Assembly: GCF_904849725.1 (NCBI RefSeq)
Contig: NC_058520.1
Location: 535,422,083 to 535,486,082, forward strand
Reading direction: 5' to 3'
Length of the DNA stretch: 64,000 nucleotides
Source of the DNA: Hordeum vulgare subsp. vulgare
Lineage: Eukaryota; Streptophyta; Magnoliopsida; Poales; Poaceae
The position numbers and the translations under genes are program-made. Shown piece after piece: positions 23,739 through 35,039 of this stretch. How positions within the stretch are numbered: the stretch's first letter is position 1; each line of letters begins with the position of its first letter. The notes below the pieces were generated by a model. The model saw only the letters and a list, made by a program, of their open reading frames with translations. It did no database searches and was not told the DNA's origin.

Positions 23739-25837
23739 CTACATGACAGCGCCGCCGTCGTGATGGTCATGGTCATGGTGAGCGACCCTCTTCTTGTACA
23801 CATAGACGCGCGAGACAACCACGAACGCGGCCAGCTCCGCCGCGCAGAGCCCGGCGAGGAGCCAGTAGAAGTAGTCGAGGTGCGCGCGGTTGAGGTTGTT
23901 GGAGAACCAGCTGGCACCGCTCTTCTTGGTGTAGCCGTCAATGGCAGATATGAGGAAACTACTGAAGAAGTGGCCCACCCCGAAGATGCTGAGGAAGAAG
24001 GCGAGCCCGAGGCTGCGCAGCGCGTCGGGGACCTGGTCGTAGAAGAACTCCTGCAGTCCGATCATGGCGAACACGTCCGACAGCCCGAACAGCACGTACT
24101 GCGGCACCATCCACCACAGGCTCATCGGCAGAGCCGCCTTGGGGTCGTCCACCAGCCCGGCCTCCCTCGCCACGCCCAGCCGCCTCGCCTCCACCAGCGC
24201 CGCCACCACCATGGCTACCAGCGCCAGGACCAGCCCGGTGCCGATCCTCTGCAGCATGGTGATGCCCGAGGACAGGCGCGTGAACCGCCGCGCCGCCGGC
24301 ACGAACAGCCGGTCGTAGACCGGGATGAAGGTGATGATGGTCAGGCTGATGAACGTCTGCAGCGCCGCCGGCGGCACGCGGAACGTGGCGCCGATCCGCC
24401 GGTCCAGCGTCGCGGCCTGCTTGGTGAAGAAGGTGGACGACTGGGAGAAGATGACGGCGTAGATGATGCACGTCGCCCAGATTGGGAACAGCCGCAGCAG
24501 GCCCCTCACTTCCTCCCGGTGATCCGCGTTGAACTCGGCATCCTCGCCCGCAAGAGTGCTGTTGGACACATTCAGAATTCTCATGGCCAAATACGTAGCA
24601 GATTTCAAATGAGAACGATGGATGATGAGTGATCATATATACCTGGCGCACTGGCTGGATTTGGAGCCTTTGATGAGCGCGACGAAGGCCCTGGCGAGGC
24701 GGGCGAAGGGGCTGGACTGGGTGGAGGTGTAGTAGCGGTACCGCCGGGTGCCGAGCAAGAAGATGGCGAGCGCCAAGACCATGACGAGGCAGGGGATGCC
24801 GAAGCCGAGGCCCCAGCCGATGTTGTCCTGGATGTAGCTGGAGACCATGGTGGTGGCGGCGGTGCCGGAGCACATGCCGAAGTACCACCAGTTGAAGAAG
24901 GAGCTCCTGGAGACGGACTCCTCGGGGTGGTGCTGGTCGAACTGGTCGGCGCCGAACGCCTGCGCGCACGGCTTGTGCCCGGCCTCCGCCAGCGCCACCA
25001 GGTACAGCGACACGTAGAAGATGGTCACCTGCACCGGGGACGGCGAGCACGCGCCCGACAGCGAGGTGAAGCTGGTGCACCCGTCCGAGTGGAACACCGG
25101 GAGCGCGGAGGACAAGGTTAACATGCCCATGCTCTGCAATGGCAGCCCAAATGTCAGTTGTCATTGGTCAGTTGATCCTCCAATTCATAACAGTTTGAGA
25201 TTTTGATCAAAAATTTGCGAGCCAGAGTTGACGCACTTCTTTTCTCTGTCGGTGAAAGTGTGCGAGCTTAATTGGGGGAGGACAGAGAGTGGGATTCATT
25301 CACGAAGTACGTATACTTTTTTCCCTCATCAAAAGGGGGGAATTGACGAGCCGGTGGGGGAGGGGAAAAGTGGACTGACCACGACGAAGAGGATGGAGGC
25401 GAGCACGATGGTGCGGAACCTGCCGAGCCAGGCGTCGGCGACGCAGGCCACCAGCAGCGGCAGCATCGTGGCCACGCCGCTCCACGCGTTGATTGCCGCG
25501 GCGGCGCCGGCCGTCGACTCCCCCAGCGGGCCCGTCAGGTAGCTGATGAGGTTCGCCGACACCCCGTGGTACGCGAACCGCTCCGCGATCTCCACACCTT
25601 CAGTTCAATCCCAACAAAACACAGATCCCAAATTATAGCCACTCCTCGATCATACATCGACTTTCACCTGCGATCATCGTCCTTTGTTTACGGGACCGAG
25701 GGGGGCGTACCGAGGACGAACATGGCGGCGGACCATCGGCCGGTGGAGGCGCGCGGGGCGGGGCCGCCGCGGAAGTCGACCACGCCGGGCACGGCGCCGT
25801 CGGACCGGGGCAGGAGGAGGGCGCGGGTGGCGTCCAT
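23739..25837 (-). CDS. NRT1/PTR family (NPF) proton-coupled transporter
   Basis: Four exons on the minus strand: 25837-25711, 25597-25380, 25133-24643 and 24558-23739. All junctions are GT-AG and in phase, giving 551 residues, a normal length for NPF proteins. The start ATG gives MDATRALLLP. Exon 2 carries the E-x-x-E-R motif (EIAERFAYHG), used for proton coupling in this family, and DAWLGRFRTI. Exon 3 holds CAQAFGADQFDQ and FFNWWYFG. Exon 4 has FFTKQAATLDRRIG, SGITMLQRIGTGL, LQEFFYDQVPDALRSLG and NNLNRAHLDYFYWLLAG, all strong family signatures, with about 12 hydrophobic segments overall. Family members move nitrate, peptides or hormones across membranes; the substrate cannot be read from sequence. 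The cytoplasmic loop at the exon 3/4 junction lacks the usual FLDKA word and looks short, so that 84-bp intron (24559-24642) deserves a transcript check. No disabling change was seen. Confidence 0.9.
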
Positions 25838-26127
25838 TCTTGGTCAGTCGTTCCGGCAGTTGCGTGTGTGTGCCGGCAGACTGGAAGGGGCTGCACAAAT
25901 GCGACCGGGGGCGGGGCGATCATCATATACCGTGGCGGCTGCGGTACTGGTGCGGGATCGGACCAGCGCGCAGCACGACAAGGAGGTACACGACAGCATG
26001 CCATCGTTCCTTTTTCCCCTTCGCTTTTCGCTAACAAAAATACGCTCTTTTTCTCTCTGGGAATCTTCCGCTTAGTTGTAAGATAAACCGTGAGACTTTA
26101 CACTGATGTATACGCATAAAGTGGTAA
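25838..26127 (-). promoter_or_regulatory. Probable NPF promoter and 5' UTR
   Basis: The 290 bp upstream of the NPF ATG hold a minus-strand 'ggtatatgatg' (about 25922-25932), roughly 90 bp before the ATG, the only TATA-like word at a fitting distance. A CT-rich stretch lies near 26040-26065. The upstream side is closed by a PIF/Harbinger relic from 26128. This assignment is inferred from position only. Confidence 0.35.
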
Positions 26128-28091
26128 GAGCAACGTTTTGTTCGTGTTTTGTCCATTTAAATCGGTATGTTATTTTTTGTTTAGATCGACCGTGCGTCTA
26201 ATCCGTCATTTTTCATCTGCGCAGCATTTTGATTGCTTTGTTAGAAACCGCATAAAATATAATTCTAGATTAATAGATGTTCCATACAAAACATTATATG
26301 GTTCAAGAACTATATAAATATCTCATAATTTAATGTTCAATTGTCTTAAATACATCAAAAAAAAATTATCGATACATTTATTGATTGCCAACATGAATTC
26401 ACCTATACTCAACCAAATTATTTTATAGTTGTATGTGAGTTTTTCAATCACGCTTCTTATGATGAAACTCGACAAACAATGCACATGTTATCGCTCTTCC
26501 ATGCTCACGCATAACATTGTCACACTGAAACTGAAGCCCTTGATCATAGAGATGTTCTGAACGATCATCCTTTACGACCATATTATGCATGATCACACAA
26601 GTTGTCATCGTCTTTCACAACTTTTTGATATTCCAAGTTCTAGCAGGATATCGAATGATGCCCATCGAGATTGAAGAATGGCAAAGGCACGTTCTACATC
26701 CTTTCTAACACTCTCTTGATCTTGGACAAATGTCTTTCTCTTCTCTCCTACGGGGTTGGAGATTGTCTTGACAAGAGTAGATCAATGTGGATAGATACGG
26801 TCACCTAGATATCATCCATGTTGTATTGCTGGCCATTGATTTCAATATTGACCTTCGGGCAATTGCCTTCTGCCATCCTAGCAAACAACGGAGAGCGCTG
26901 GAGCACATTGATATCTTCGTGAGATCCGGCCATGTCAAATTCAAAGATCTTGGGAAGCCACGGTCTCAAGTATGACACTGCTAGCTCGGACATGACCCTT
27001 ATACTGTCCCTGCCAAGCAGAAGGACATTCTTTTCACTTCCAATTCATACAATCTATGCTACGAAGTATCCCCGAGAACCCCGTGTTAGCATTCATCGCG
27101 AGCAACCGTGTTGTATCAACAACGATTGGCTCTCTCAAGTATACTGACCCAAATACATCAATAGTAGCTTTGCAGAACTTATACATGGATACAAGACATG
27201 TGGACTCATTCATCCGGACATACTCATCAATGAGATCATCTGAAACTCCGTACGCAAGCATCCGAATGGCAATAGTGCATTTTTGATAAGAGGAGAAGCC
27301 AATCTTTCCAAGGGCAACCCTATTGCACTCGGAATAGTTATCATACTCCACCACCCCCTCCCAAATACGGTTGAACATATGCCTAGCCATAAAAAACGAC
27401 GTCGAAATATGTGATGTTTGATGAGCGGGTTTGGGGTCTCGAAGTAGACCTTCCAGAGTAGGAGATGGCCACTTTCCCGGTTGTGATTCAGTGTCGACAT
27501 GTTCCTGGTATGGAGCCCCTAAACAACGGCCGCTCCATACTTAGGTGGTCATGGACGACCAATGCAGCTGCCACGATCTCCTCATCATCGGATGAAGAAT
27601 CATCTGAATCACAAAAAACGTTGTAGAAAAAAACTCATCGTCGAAGTTTATTTGTACCTTGCGGCAAAATGTCGAACAACATGCGGGTGTCGTGGAGGAA
27701 CTCGGTCGGTGAGGAGCCTCGCACCCCACCGCGACAAAGTAGCGGAGCTGGGCGACGGCAGCGGAAGATGAGACAGTCGAAAGGGTGAGTCCATGAACGG
27801 ATGGCTGGCAGCGTCAGCGATGGTGGGAGACGGGGGCGGACGGGTGAGTTGGAGGCGAATGAGGAAGAGGAGACTGGTACGTGCCACCGACTGTCAGGCT
27901 AAGGAGAAGAGAAGGGCGCGCGTCGTCCGTTTCATCTCTGCGTGACACAAATACAATCCAAATTTAAATCTTAAATGGACCACGGACGAATGAAAAAGAG
28001 ACATGATTTCGTTTGAATTGCCGCATTAGGTCGTTTTTATCGCGACGGCCGAAACGAACGAACGAAGTGAATCGTTCGGTTGAAGTTATTC
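26128..28091 (-). mobile_element. PIF/Harbinger transposon relic
   Basis: A broken PIF-type transposase lies in the middle. The proposed ends are GAGCAAC (26128) and the inverted GAATAAC (minus strand from 28091). They are flanked by TAA on both sides (26125-26127 and 28092-28094), the 3-bp duplication typical of this superfamily. The terminal match is short and the ends are less certain than the gene. Confidence 0.55.
26430..27600 (-). pseudogene. PIF/Harbinger transposase, broken
   Basis: Minus-strand pieces in order: SGHLLLWKVYFETPNPL (about 27460); MARHMFNRIW through RMLAYGVSDDLIDEYVRMNE (27390-27210); [14 protein letters not shown] (to 27034); [18 protein letters not shown] (about 26900); YLGDRIYPH followed by a TGA at 26782-26784; VRKDVERAFAILQSRW (about 26680); and MHNMVV (about 26580). 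IDCM, ED-x-N-V-L and VERAFAILQ are at the places of the DDE triad in plant PIF transposases. Frameshifts and stops separate the pieces, so no active enzyme is encoded. Confidence 0.75.
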
Positions 28092-28094
28092 TAA

Positions 28095-28670
28095 GTTGGT
28101 AACGACGCTGCTCGTGATATCCTTTCCAGCCAAAGAAAATGTGGTGCTGTCCCCGTGACATGGCTTGCACGGCGACGGCCGGCGCACCGGCAGGCGGCCA
28201 TGGATGGATCATGATCCTGAACGTGTGATGACACGAGTGCGGTAGAGTCGGAGAATCACGCCACCTATCGAATCGCGGGAGATGGGAAGAGACGTGCGTA
28301 TGCGGAGAGGCGACGTGATCCGGAGTTGGCGCGGCTCCGTTTGGCCGGTTGCGTCGCGCGGAATCGCGTGGGCATCCCGGGCATCGTCCGGATCTCTTGC
28401 GGGGGATGTAAGCCGCCTAGTACATACTGTAATGTAATGTGACGAATGAAATGCTCCTAAAGCTCTGTTTTTAAAAGACCGCTTTGATTCGTAGGATTTT
28501 CAAAGAAAATTTTGAAACATTCGAATTTTTAATATATATATTTTCTCTGTATCAATTGTTTGATCTGTAGGAAGGATTTCATTGCACTACATTTCATAGA
28601 AGATTTAGCATACACTTGTCCCTATAAAAATATTTATTTATTTGTCTTTTAAATGAGATGAACCAAAATC
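28095..28670. other. Gene-free stretch upstream of the PIF relic
   Basis: GC-rich until about 28420, then AT-rich. No ORF, repeat end or RNA gene could be supported. It may be the original distal upstream region of the NPF gene, displaced by the PIF insertion; this is inference. Confidence 0.3.
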
Positions 28671-28675
28671 ATGTA

Positions 28676-28771
28676 CTCCCCTTCGATCCATATTGACCGA
28701 CACTGCTTTAGTATAATTTTAATACAAAATTATACCAAAACAACGTCAATTAATTTTAATCGGAGTGAGTG
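28676..28771. mobile_element. Stowaway MITE
   Basis: Begins CTCCCCTTCGATCC after TA (28674-28675) and ends in the inverted form 'cggagtgagtg'. The two halves pair over most of their length around 'agtataattttaatacaaaattatac', a near-perfect hairpin of 96 bp. There is no coding. Confidence 0.8.
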
Positions 28772-28803
28772 AAAAAACTGGGCAAGGCACTGCAAAGTCA
28801 TCT

Positions 28804-29149
28804 TCTCAACCGGAGCTCAAATGAGTTCGGGTGAAGAATAAAAAAAATGATTTTTTTCACAAACATTAATAAATGTTCTAAGAGCTTGATTTTTTTTATC
28901 ATGAAATCACATTTTTGAAAGTCGTGACAGAAAAAACCAATGCTTCAAAATGCTTTCAAAAGTAGCATTTCTAGAGGATCAATTCTTTTTATCACGCCTT
29001 CCAGAAATGTGATTTCATGATGACATTTTATAAGGTCTTAGAACATTTGTCAATGTTTGCCATAAAAACAACTTAGATTTTTTTAATATTTGTCGAATTT
29101 TTTTCCTATTTTACTGTTCACCCGAGCTCATTTAAAGCTCGGGCTGAGA
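28804..29149. mobile_element. Foldback MITE-like hairpin
   Basis: The left arm starts TCTCAACCGGAGCTCAAATG and the right arm, inverted, starts TCTCAGCCCGAGCTTTAAAT. Pairing continues through 'gagttcgggtgaa' and further weak matches inwards (for example 'aatgttctaagagc' against 'ggtcttagaacattt'). It is about 346 bp without ORFs. No clear TSD was found, so the superfamily is open. Confidence 0.6.
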
Positions 29150-29400
29150 AACTCCGCATTCCATGCCATTCCAATACTGCATTTTTGGAAGCTCGTGAAT
29201 CAAAATGACACTAGGTCCTCAAACTTTCTTAAAGGGCCCTACATGTTTATTTTTTTATCTTTTTAAAGTTGTCATGTTTGTTGAGGAGGTGCGGCTGCTT
29301 CGTTTGAGTCTTCCAAGTTCTTAAGGGGTCCTATACACCCCCTTTGATGTTTTTGTTGGACCGTTAATATTGTGACGGTGCTCGGTTTAGCGTGGCATAA

Positions 29401-29590
29401 GAAGACGACGATGGGTACTTGAAGATTGATGGATGGTGCCTTATGATGACTTGACAATCGTGTTGATGACATGCGAAGATGACATTGGGTACTTGAAGAT
29501 TGATCGATGATGCCTTACGATGACTTGATGATTGTGACAATGACCTATGAAGATGGCATGTTGTATGTTGAATTGATGATCGATGGAGGC
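29401..29590. repeat. 74-bp tandem repeat, about 2.6 copies
   Basis: 'gaagacgacgatgggtactt' at 29401, 'gaagatgacattgggtactt' at 29475 and a weaker 'gaagatggcatgttgtatgt' at 29549 mark units of 74 bp. The sequence is GAT-rich. A frame through it is open but looks like a repeat artefact. Confidence 0.7.
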
Positions 29591-31625
29591 ATTCAAGACG
29601 AAAGACAACGAGAAGAGGAATGCCATGTTAGTGAAAATAGGAGGGGTGATGGTGGCTGCGCCGAGTGGTCAAGCGGTAGCAGTGAGGACGAGCGAAGGTA
29701 GAATTTAGAAATACAAGAAAAGACAAACGTAGCTAGACGTGTGGGTATGTACTATTGTTTAGCCTAATGATGTGTGTCTGTTGGGTGGGGGTAGGGGGGA
29801 GAGGGGTTTGCAAACCAAAAGAAAGACTTCATACGACACGGTAAACATTAAATCGACAGCCTGGACATATGAAAAATCTAAAGAAACATGCCAAAACCTT
29901 TTGGCAATTTTCATGATTTAAGTGGAGACTCTCTGAATTTAATGACGGGATTGCACCTATCGGACAAGTTTGATGAGTGCAGAGACGCATTTTACTCTAC
30001 TCTATCCCAATATCAATGTCATACGTCGTACTTTTATAGTGGCATATCTAAATCTGAAAAGGATTGCGCCCACTGTCCAGGCTCCATTTGTCATGGCTGC
30101 AGTCTTTGTCAAAGTATCCAAACTTTTAAACCAGGTCGCTGTTCATCGTTCGAGAAATGTGGACGTGCGAAGCGAAACCACGTCTTTTACTGCAGGTTGT
30201 GAAGAGAATACTCCTACTTTCAGCGCGTACTTCTCCTGGGGCCCGGTTAAGTTGGTGCCCTTGGTAGTGCGTATAGGTTCCAAAGCTCGGCTCCAAGCGG
30301 CCCTGATCGATCTTGGAGCTACACCGATGCGGCGAGCTGCCGCGGGCACAGCAGATCCGGGGCGCGTGCCGGCGGCGCGGGAGCACACGCCCGGGCACGT
30401 TCCCCACGCGCTCAGCGCGTGGCCGTCGCGCGCAAAAGGGGACGGGCGTCCGCCGTGCACGGGCTGCTGCCACCTCGGCGGACAGGCTCTTTCCTCCTTC
30501 GCCTTCCCACGGAACATACAAGCACGTACGGAGTACTGTACATTCTTAGGCCCTGGAGTATTAAAGTTCTTTTAAAGTATTTTGAAAAATTGGCTGCCAG
30601 CCGTCCCTTCTTAGTGGAACACGCAGTTCTCCTGCTTCTTTTTAAAAAGTATTTTGAAAATGCTACAGTTTTTTTATATTATCATAGTTTTATTTACAAT
30701 GACTTGTTTGGTTGCCCTAGCAACTAACTGTGATTTTAATTCCGTAGTATTAATCAAACTATGATTTTTTTTCTCTGTATAAAAAAAAGAACCCTAGACC
30801 TCTTTTTAAAAAACACAGCAGCCAAACAGAAGGGACTCAACGTCGTTATCCTTCACCGTTGTGCTCAACAACTCGTTCTAGCCTCGCTTCCATGTCGTCG
30901 CTCTCTTGCCTTTGGAGATATCACCCTCGTCGGTCATGGGGAAACAAAGAGACGGGGGTGGAAAGACCAAAGATGAGTACTGTTGTTAGTCCTTCCACAT
31001 CTCTACGTTGGTCGCCGGCTCCTTCCTCCGCCCTTGATGCAATAGGCTAGCACTAGATCGATTTGGTTCTTGCTATCTCCAAAACATGATAAGTTGCTGT
31101 TGTGGCTGAGGGATTGAGTAGGGACGGAGCTTACGCACTAGGCACACATGTCTGCAAATACAAAATGTACGAGTTGAGGTTTGATAGTTGTTCGTTACCT
31201 GCGGGTTGCGGCTGCAGTATTTCAACACTGTTTTTTTCATGAGAGCGGGCAAAAAAGCTTGATTCAGGGGTTGTTTTGATTACATTTTACTAGGTGGTAA
31301 ATGTTTCGTTCGATTTGATAGAACATCTTGTGTGGTGCTTATGTTATATAGAAGAATGTTTGAGACAAGATCCATATGTTCGACTCATATGCCTTATCGT
31401 TGCACAAGTATGGTATGATGCACACGGGTAACCATAAAGAGCGAGCTGTTGTTGCATTTGAGACCAGCGAAGGCGCCCCTATGAAGGTTTTTAAGTACCT
31501 CGAATTGCTTGGAGGTCATCTGCCTAATTACTCCGTCACCGTCGCTGATGCTAAGCATACTTAATTTAATTTATTTACATATTCTATTCTAGTATGACAA
31601 CACGGTGCTACTTTCGTGCAATATT
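29591..31625. other. Gene-poor stretch with a GC-rich island
   Basis: A GC-rich patch at about 30290-30510 is open in several frames on both strands and shows no family I recognise. A possible MITE lies at about 30707-30831, where 'gtttggttgc' is inverted as 'gcagccaaac'. A 62-codon frame at 31376-31564 (ending VADAKHT) is not recognised. Nothing else could be supported. Confidence 0.3.
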
Positions 31626-31628
31626 TTT

Positions 31629-32756
31629 TTCCTAAAACGAGGCAAAAGATTTATCATTTTCATTGATTAAGAGGGAAGTTCTAGAGGTTTAAGGCCCATG
31701 GTTGAATTACAACAATCACTCTCGCGGTATTATATTAGAAAAGTTTCTTGCATTCCTTTCTTTCCGCACCTCCCAAGAAATAAGCAACATCAAGGAAGCA
31801 AAGGTCTTTTGTGATTGGGTTTTCTTATTTGCGTTGTGGTTCCACCACTCTTTAACGTAAGTCGTGTCACTCCAATCAAAAGGATGTACATCATGGAGAC
31901 CCAGCCAGATTTTGACCATGTGCCAAACCCTCATAGTGCATCGACACTGGAATAAAAGGTGGACTGCCGACTCCTGAATCTGTTTGCATAGCGGACAAAG
32001 ATTGCAGTTTGGCCAGCCGCGACGTTGTAGCATGTCTCTCGTCCATATCATATTCTTGATTGCCAGCAATGCAAAGAACTTACATTTAGGAGGCGCCCAA
32101 ATCTTCCAAATGGTCGGTGTCATGGTCGTGTCAGTATGGCCGAAGAATTGTGCCTTATAGGCCGTCGCGGTCGAGTAGAGTCCGTCAGAAATGAATTTCC
32201 ATGTTATGGTATCGTGTGTGTGTACGTCCAGGTGGACATGGGAGACCCTCTTCCAAAGTAAGACAAACTCCAAGAGGTGTTCAATGGTGATGCCAAGAAC
32301 AATGTCGACTTGGGAAGTCTAGTAGTTGTCTTGCGAAGCCATACGAACCGAGCAATTCTTCTGCTTCGACAAGCCAAAGATTTGAGGAGTCAAGTCTTCG
32401 GGCCAAATCCCATCAAGCCAAGGAGACTCCCAAACCTTGGAACGCATGCCATCCCCAACTTGAACCTTGGTAGAAACAACAAAGATATTTCAGTCATTGT
32501 CATCACAAGGGGTTCGCAAGCCAACCCATGGTTTGTCATGGTGAAGCCACTCGACCCACAACCACCTGAGGCAAAGGGTAATGGAAAACTTCTCGAGATT
32601 TAAGGTTTCAAGGCCTCCATGCAGCTTGGACTTGCACATTTGTTTCCAATTTATCTTGCATTTTCCGCCCCTGAACTTATCACAACCTGCCCAAACAAAA
32701 GCACGTCGGAGGGCATCGATCTTCTTCTCTGACATCGATCTTCTTCTTGACCTCAG
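31629..32756 (-). pseudogene. 5'-truncated LINE: ORF2 C-terminal part with 3' tail
   Basis: The minus-strand piece at 32735-32490 reads FVWAGCDKFRGGKCKINW then LHGGLETLNLEKFSITLCLRW. The piece at 32273-31716 has TWKFISDGLYSTATAYKAQF and the zinc-binding pattern CPLCKQIQESAVHLLFQC, followed by WEVRKERNARNF. This is the region after the reverse transcriptase in plant LINE ORF2 (zf-RVT). Two frames are broken relative to each other. After the stop, the tail reads TCTTTTGCCTCGTTTTAGG and then an A run (about 31625-31634), typical of LINE 3' ends. The RT domain itself is absent, so the copy is 5'-truncated and dead. Confidence 0.8.
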
Positions 32757-33264
32757 CTGGTAAATGTAACACTTTTCAGCTAGCTACTACACGTTGACAA
32801 GCATAGCTCAGAGGGCATCCCTTTAAACGTGTGTTGAACAAAAGCTTAGATGAGAGTGATTGTATTCTTGTCAGTTTTCTTGATGTTCGTGTTGATCTAA
32901 ATGTTTAAATTAACGCAATGGCTAGGTAGTTATTGAGTGTTTGAACGCAGCGGCTAGGCATCATAATTTACAGCGTTGTACGGTGGCAACCAAACATGTT
33001 CTATGTATTATGAATACGTCAAAATACTGTGTTTTGGTAAAATCTTGGCATCTCATACCTACACGCAAAATTATTGTAGTTTTGATACTTCGGTTTATAT
33101 AATAGTTTGCTAGTATCAAACACAACCTTAGTGAGTACAGGGGATTTGCGTTCTCGCGTGTTCTTATTTTTTTTTCCTTTTGACCTGTTTGTTTGTCTCC
33201 TTGCTTCCCAGTAGAAAATGTGAATATGTGTTTGTTCTTTTTCTTTGATGTATGTATAAGCATA
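32757..33264. other. Gene-free AT-rich stretch
   Basis: No supportable coding or repeat boundary. The words 'gaagatcgatg' repeated at 32713-32750 straddle the LINE 5' breakpoint and may reflect its insertion. Confidence 0.3.
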
Positions 33265-33501
33265 CTCCCTCCGTTTCACCATGTAGTGCCTATGGTTTTT
33301 TGAAGTCAAACCTTACGAACTTTCACCAAGTTTATAGGGGATAATATATACATCTAGAATACTATGTATATATAATTGAATATATTACTAGATGTATTTT
33401 ATATTATATATATTTCAAGTTGTGGGTATAAATATAGTCAAAGTTTTTAAAGTTTTATTTTTTTGAAAATCCATATGCACTATATTATGCAATGAAGAGA
33501 G
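33265..33501. mobile_element. Stowaway MITE
   Basis: Begins CTCCCTCCGTTTCACC after TA (33263-33264) and ends '...aatgaagagag' followed by TA (33502-33503). The inner arms pair, for example 'tagtgcctatggttttt' with the inverse of 'aaaatccatatgcacta'. It is 237 bp. Confidence 0.85.
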
Positions 33502-33503
33502 TA

Positions 33504-34154
33504 TTTGATGAAAAAGGGTTTCCCCCCTCTTTATATTCCAAAGCAACCGATACCGAACAACCGAAGATAGGTGCTGGGACGGAAACAGCACGGTCACATC
33601 CAAAATAAACTAAAGAGAAAATACAAAAGGAACAAATGCCGACAATGACGGGTCAACAAGAAACGGAGAATCCTCGCAACTGCTGCGCCCGCCGAAGATC
33701 TCTCAGCAAGCTCCTAGACTCCGAATCGTCGGTACCAATCAACACCTCCAAGAAGGGACACGACGATGACGACGTTGTTGCCAAGGGTTTCCCCCGATAC
33801 TCGGCGAGGAGAAGGAAAGGGTAGCCCCGACGCCCTCCAGGAAGGTCCGGCAGCACCCTCAGGCGCCACCGTGTCGGTGTCGGCCGGGCCAACAGGGACT
33901 TCTCTCGATCCCAACCTTCACCTGGGCGCACCGGAGCCCGCCACCATACTGACCACCATCCCGCACCAACACGATCTAGAAGCTTCCCACGCGGTCTTCC
34001 CGAAGCAAATACGCGAGGCCTGAAGGAACGAGATGCACACATGCCGGAAACCAGGAGCAGCAGTACCATAGACACGCGGAAGGGACCGACCTCCACCACC
34101 ACCGAGGTAGTAGCCGATCGGACGCATCAACGAAGGCATACCAGTCCCACAGAC
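33504..34154. other. Unclassified GC-rich repeat-like stretch
   Basis: Begins near 'aaagggtttcccccctcttt' and continues into GC-rich sequence. A 149-codon minus frame (33653-34102) is open here but shows no domain and is probably chance. I remember similar sequence in Triticeae intergenic repeats but cannot name it. It ends at the Gypsy LTR start at 34155. Confidence 0.35.
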
Positions 34155-35039
34155 TAATACGTCTCCAACATATCAATAATTTATGAAGTATTCATGACAT
34201 GTTTGCATATGTTTACAATACTTTTATATGGTTTCGCTGCACTTTATATGATTTATTTAGAACTAACCCGGACTGACGCTATTTTCAGCAGAACCAGTGT
34301 GGTGTTGTTTTTTATGCAGAAATAAAACTCTCGAAATTGGACGAAACTTTTTAACATTTTTTTTGGAGGAAAAGAGAAATGTTGGAGCAAAGAACCACTA
34401 GAGGGTCCCCCCTTGGTGCCCACTAGACAGCAGGACGCGCTAGCCGCCCCCCTAGCGTGGGGTGGTGTCTAGCGGGCCACTCGTGGCCCATCTTGGCGTG
34501 ATTCCAACACCCAAAATCCTAAAATATAGAAACCTCCATAAATAACCCTAGACAAGAAGTTCCGCCGCTGCAGGACTCTATAGCCACGAAATACCAATCT
34601 GGAGACGTTCCAGTACCCTGCCGGAGAGGGGAGATCATCTCCGGTGGCCATGTTCATCATCCCGGCGGTGGCCATTACGAGGAGGGAGTAGTCCACCCTC
34701 GGGGCTGAGGGTTTGTACCAGTAGCTATGTGTTTAATCTCTCTCTCTCTCTCTCTCCCACTCGTGTTTTTGAGATGTCATGATCTTGATATATCAGGGGC
34801 CTTGTTAATATAGTTGGGTCATATGGTGTTTGTCCCATGCTATTGTTGTGATGAATTGAATCTTTCACTTTAAGATCTCGTTATGTTGGATTGAATATTC
34901 AGGTTTGAGAGCATATGATATATGTATTGCATGCGGAAACCCGTAGTGACATTAGGGTATTCAAGTGATTCACTTGATATATGTTGTGGCATCAACTTGC
35001 GGATTCCCGACATGACAATGGGATAATCTAGCCATAGGG
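34155..35039 (+). repeat. Host Gypsy 5' LTR, first piece
   Basis: Aligns with 18568 to about 19450 of the solo LTR. It includes the CT microsatellite near 34738-34757. It ends in TAGGG (35035-35039), the TSD of the Sirevirus-like element. Confidence 0.85.

Noticed and set aside
23760..24632. 290-aa plus-strand open frame and a 401-aa minus-strand frame (23959-25164) over the NPF gene
   Set aside because: Both are shadows of the GC-rich NPF exons in other frames, with His/Arg/Gln-rich or Pro/Arg/Gly-rich composition; the spliced NPF frame explains the region.
33653..34102. 149-aa minus-strand open frame as a host gene
   Set aside because: No domain, no supporting exon structure, GC-rich repeat-like sequence directly beside an LTR.
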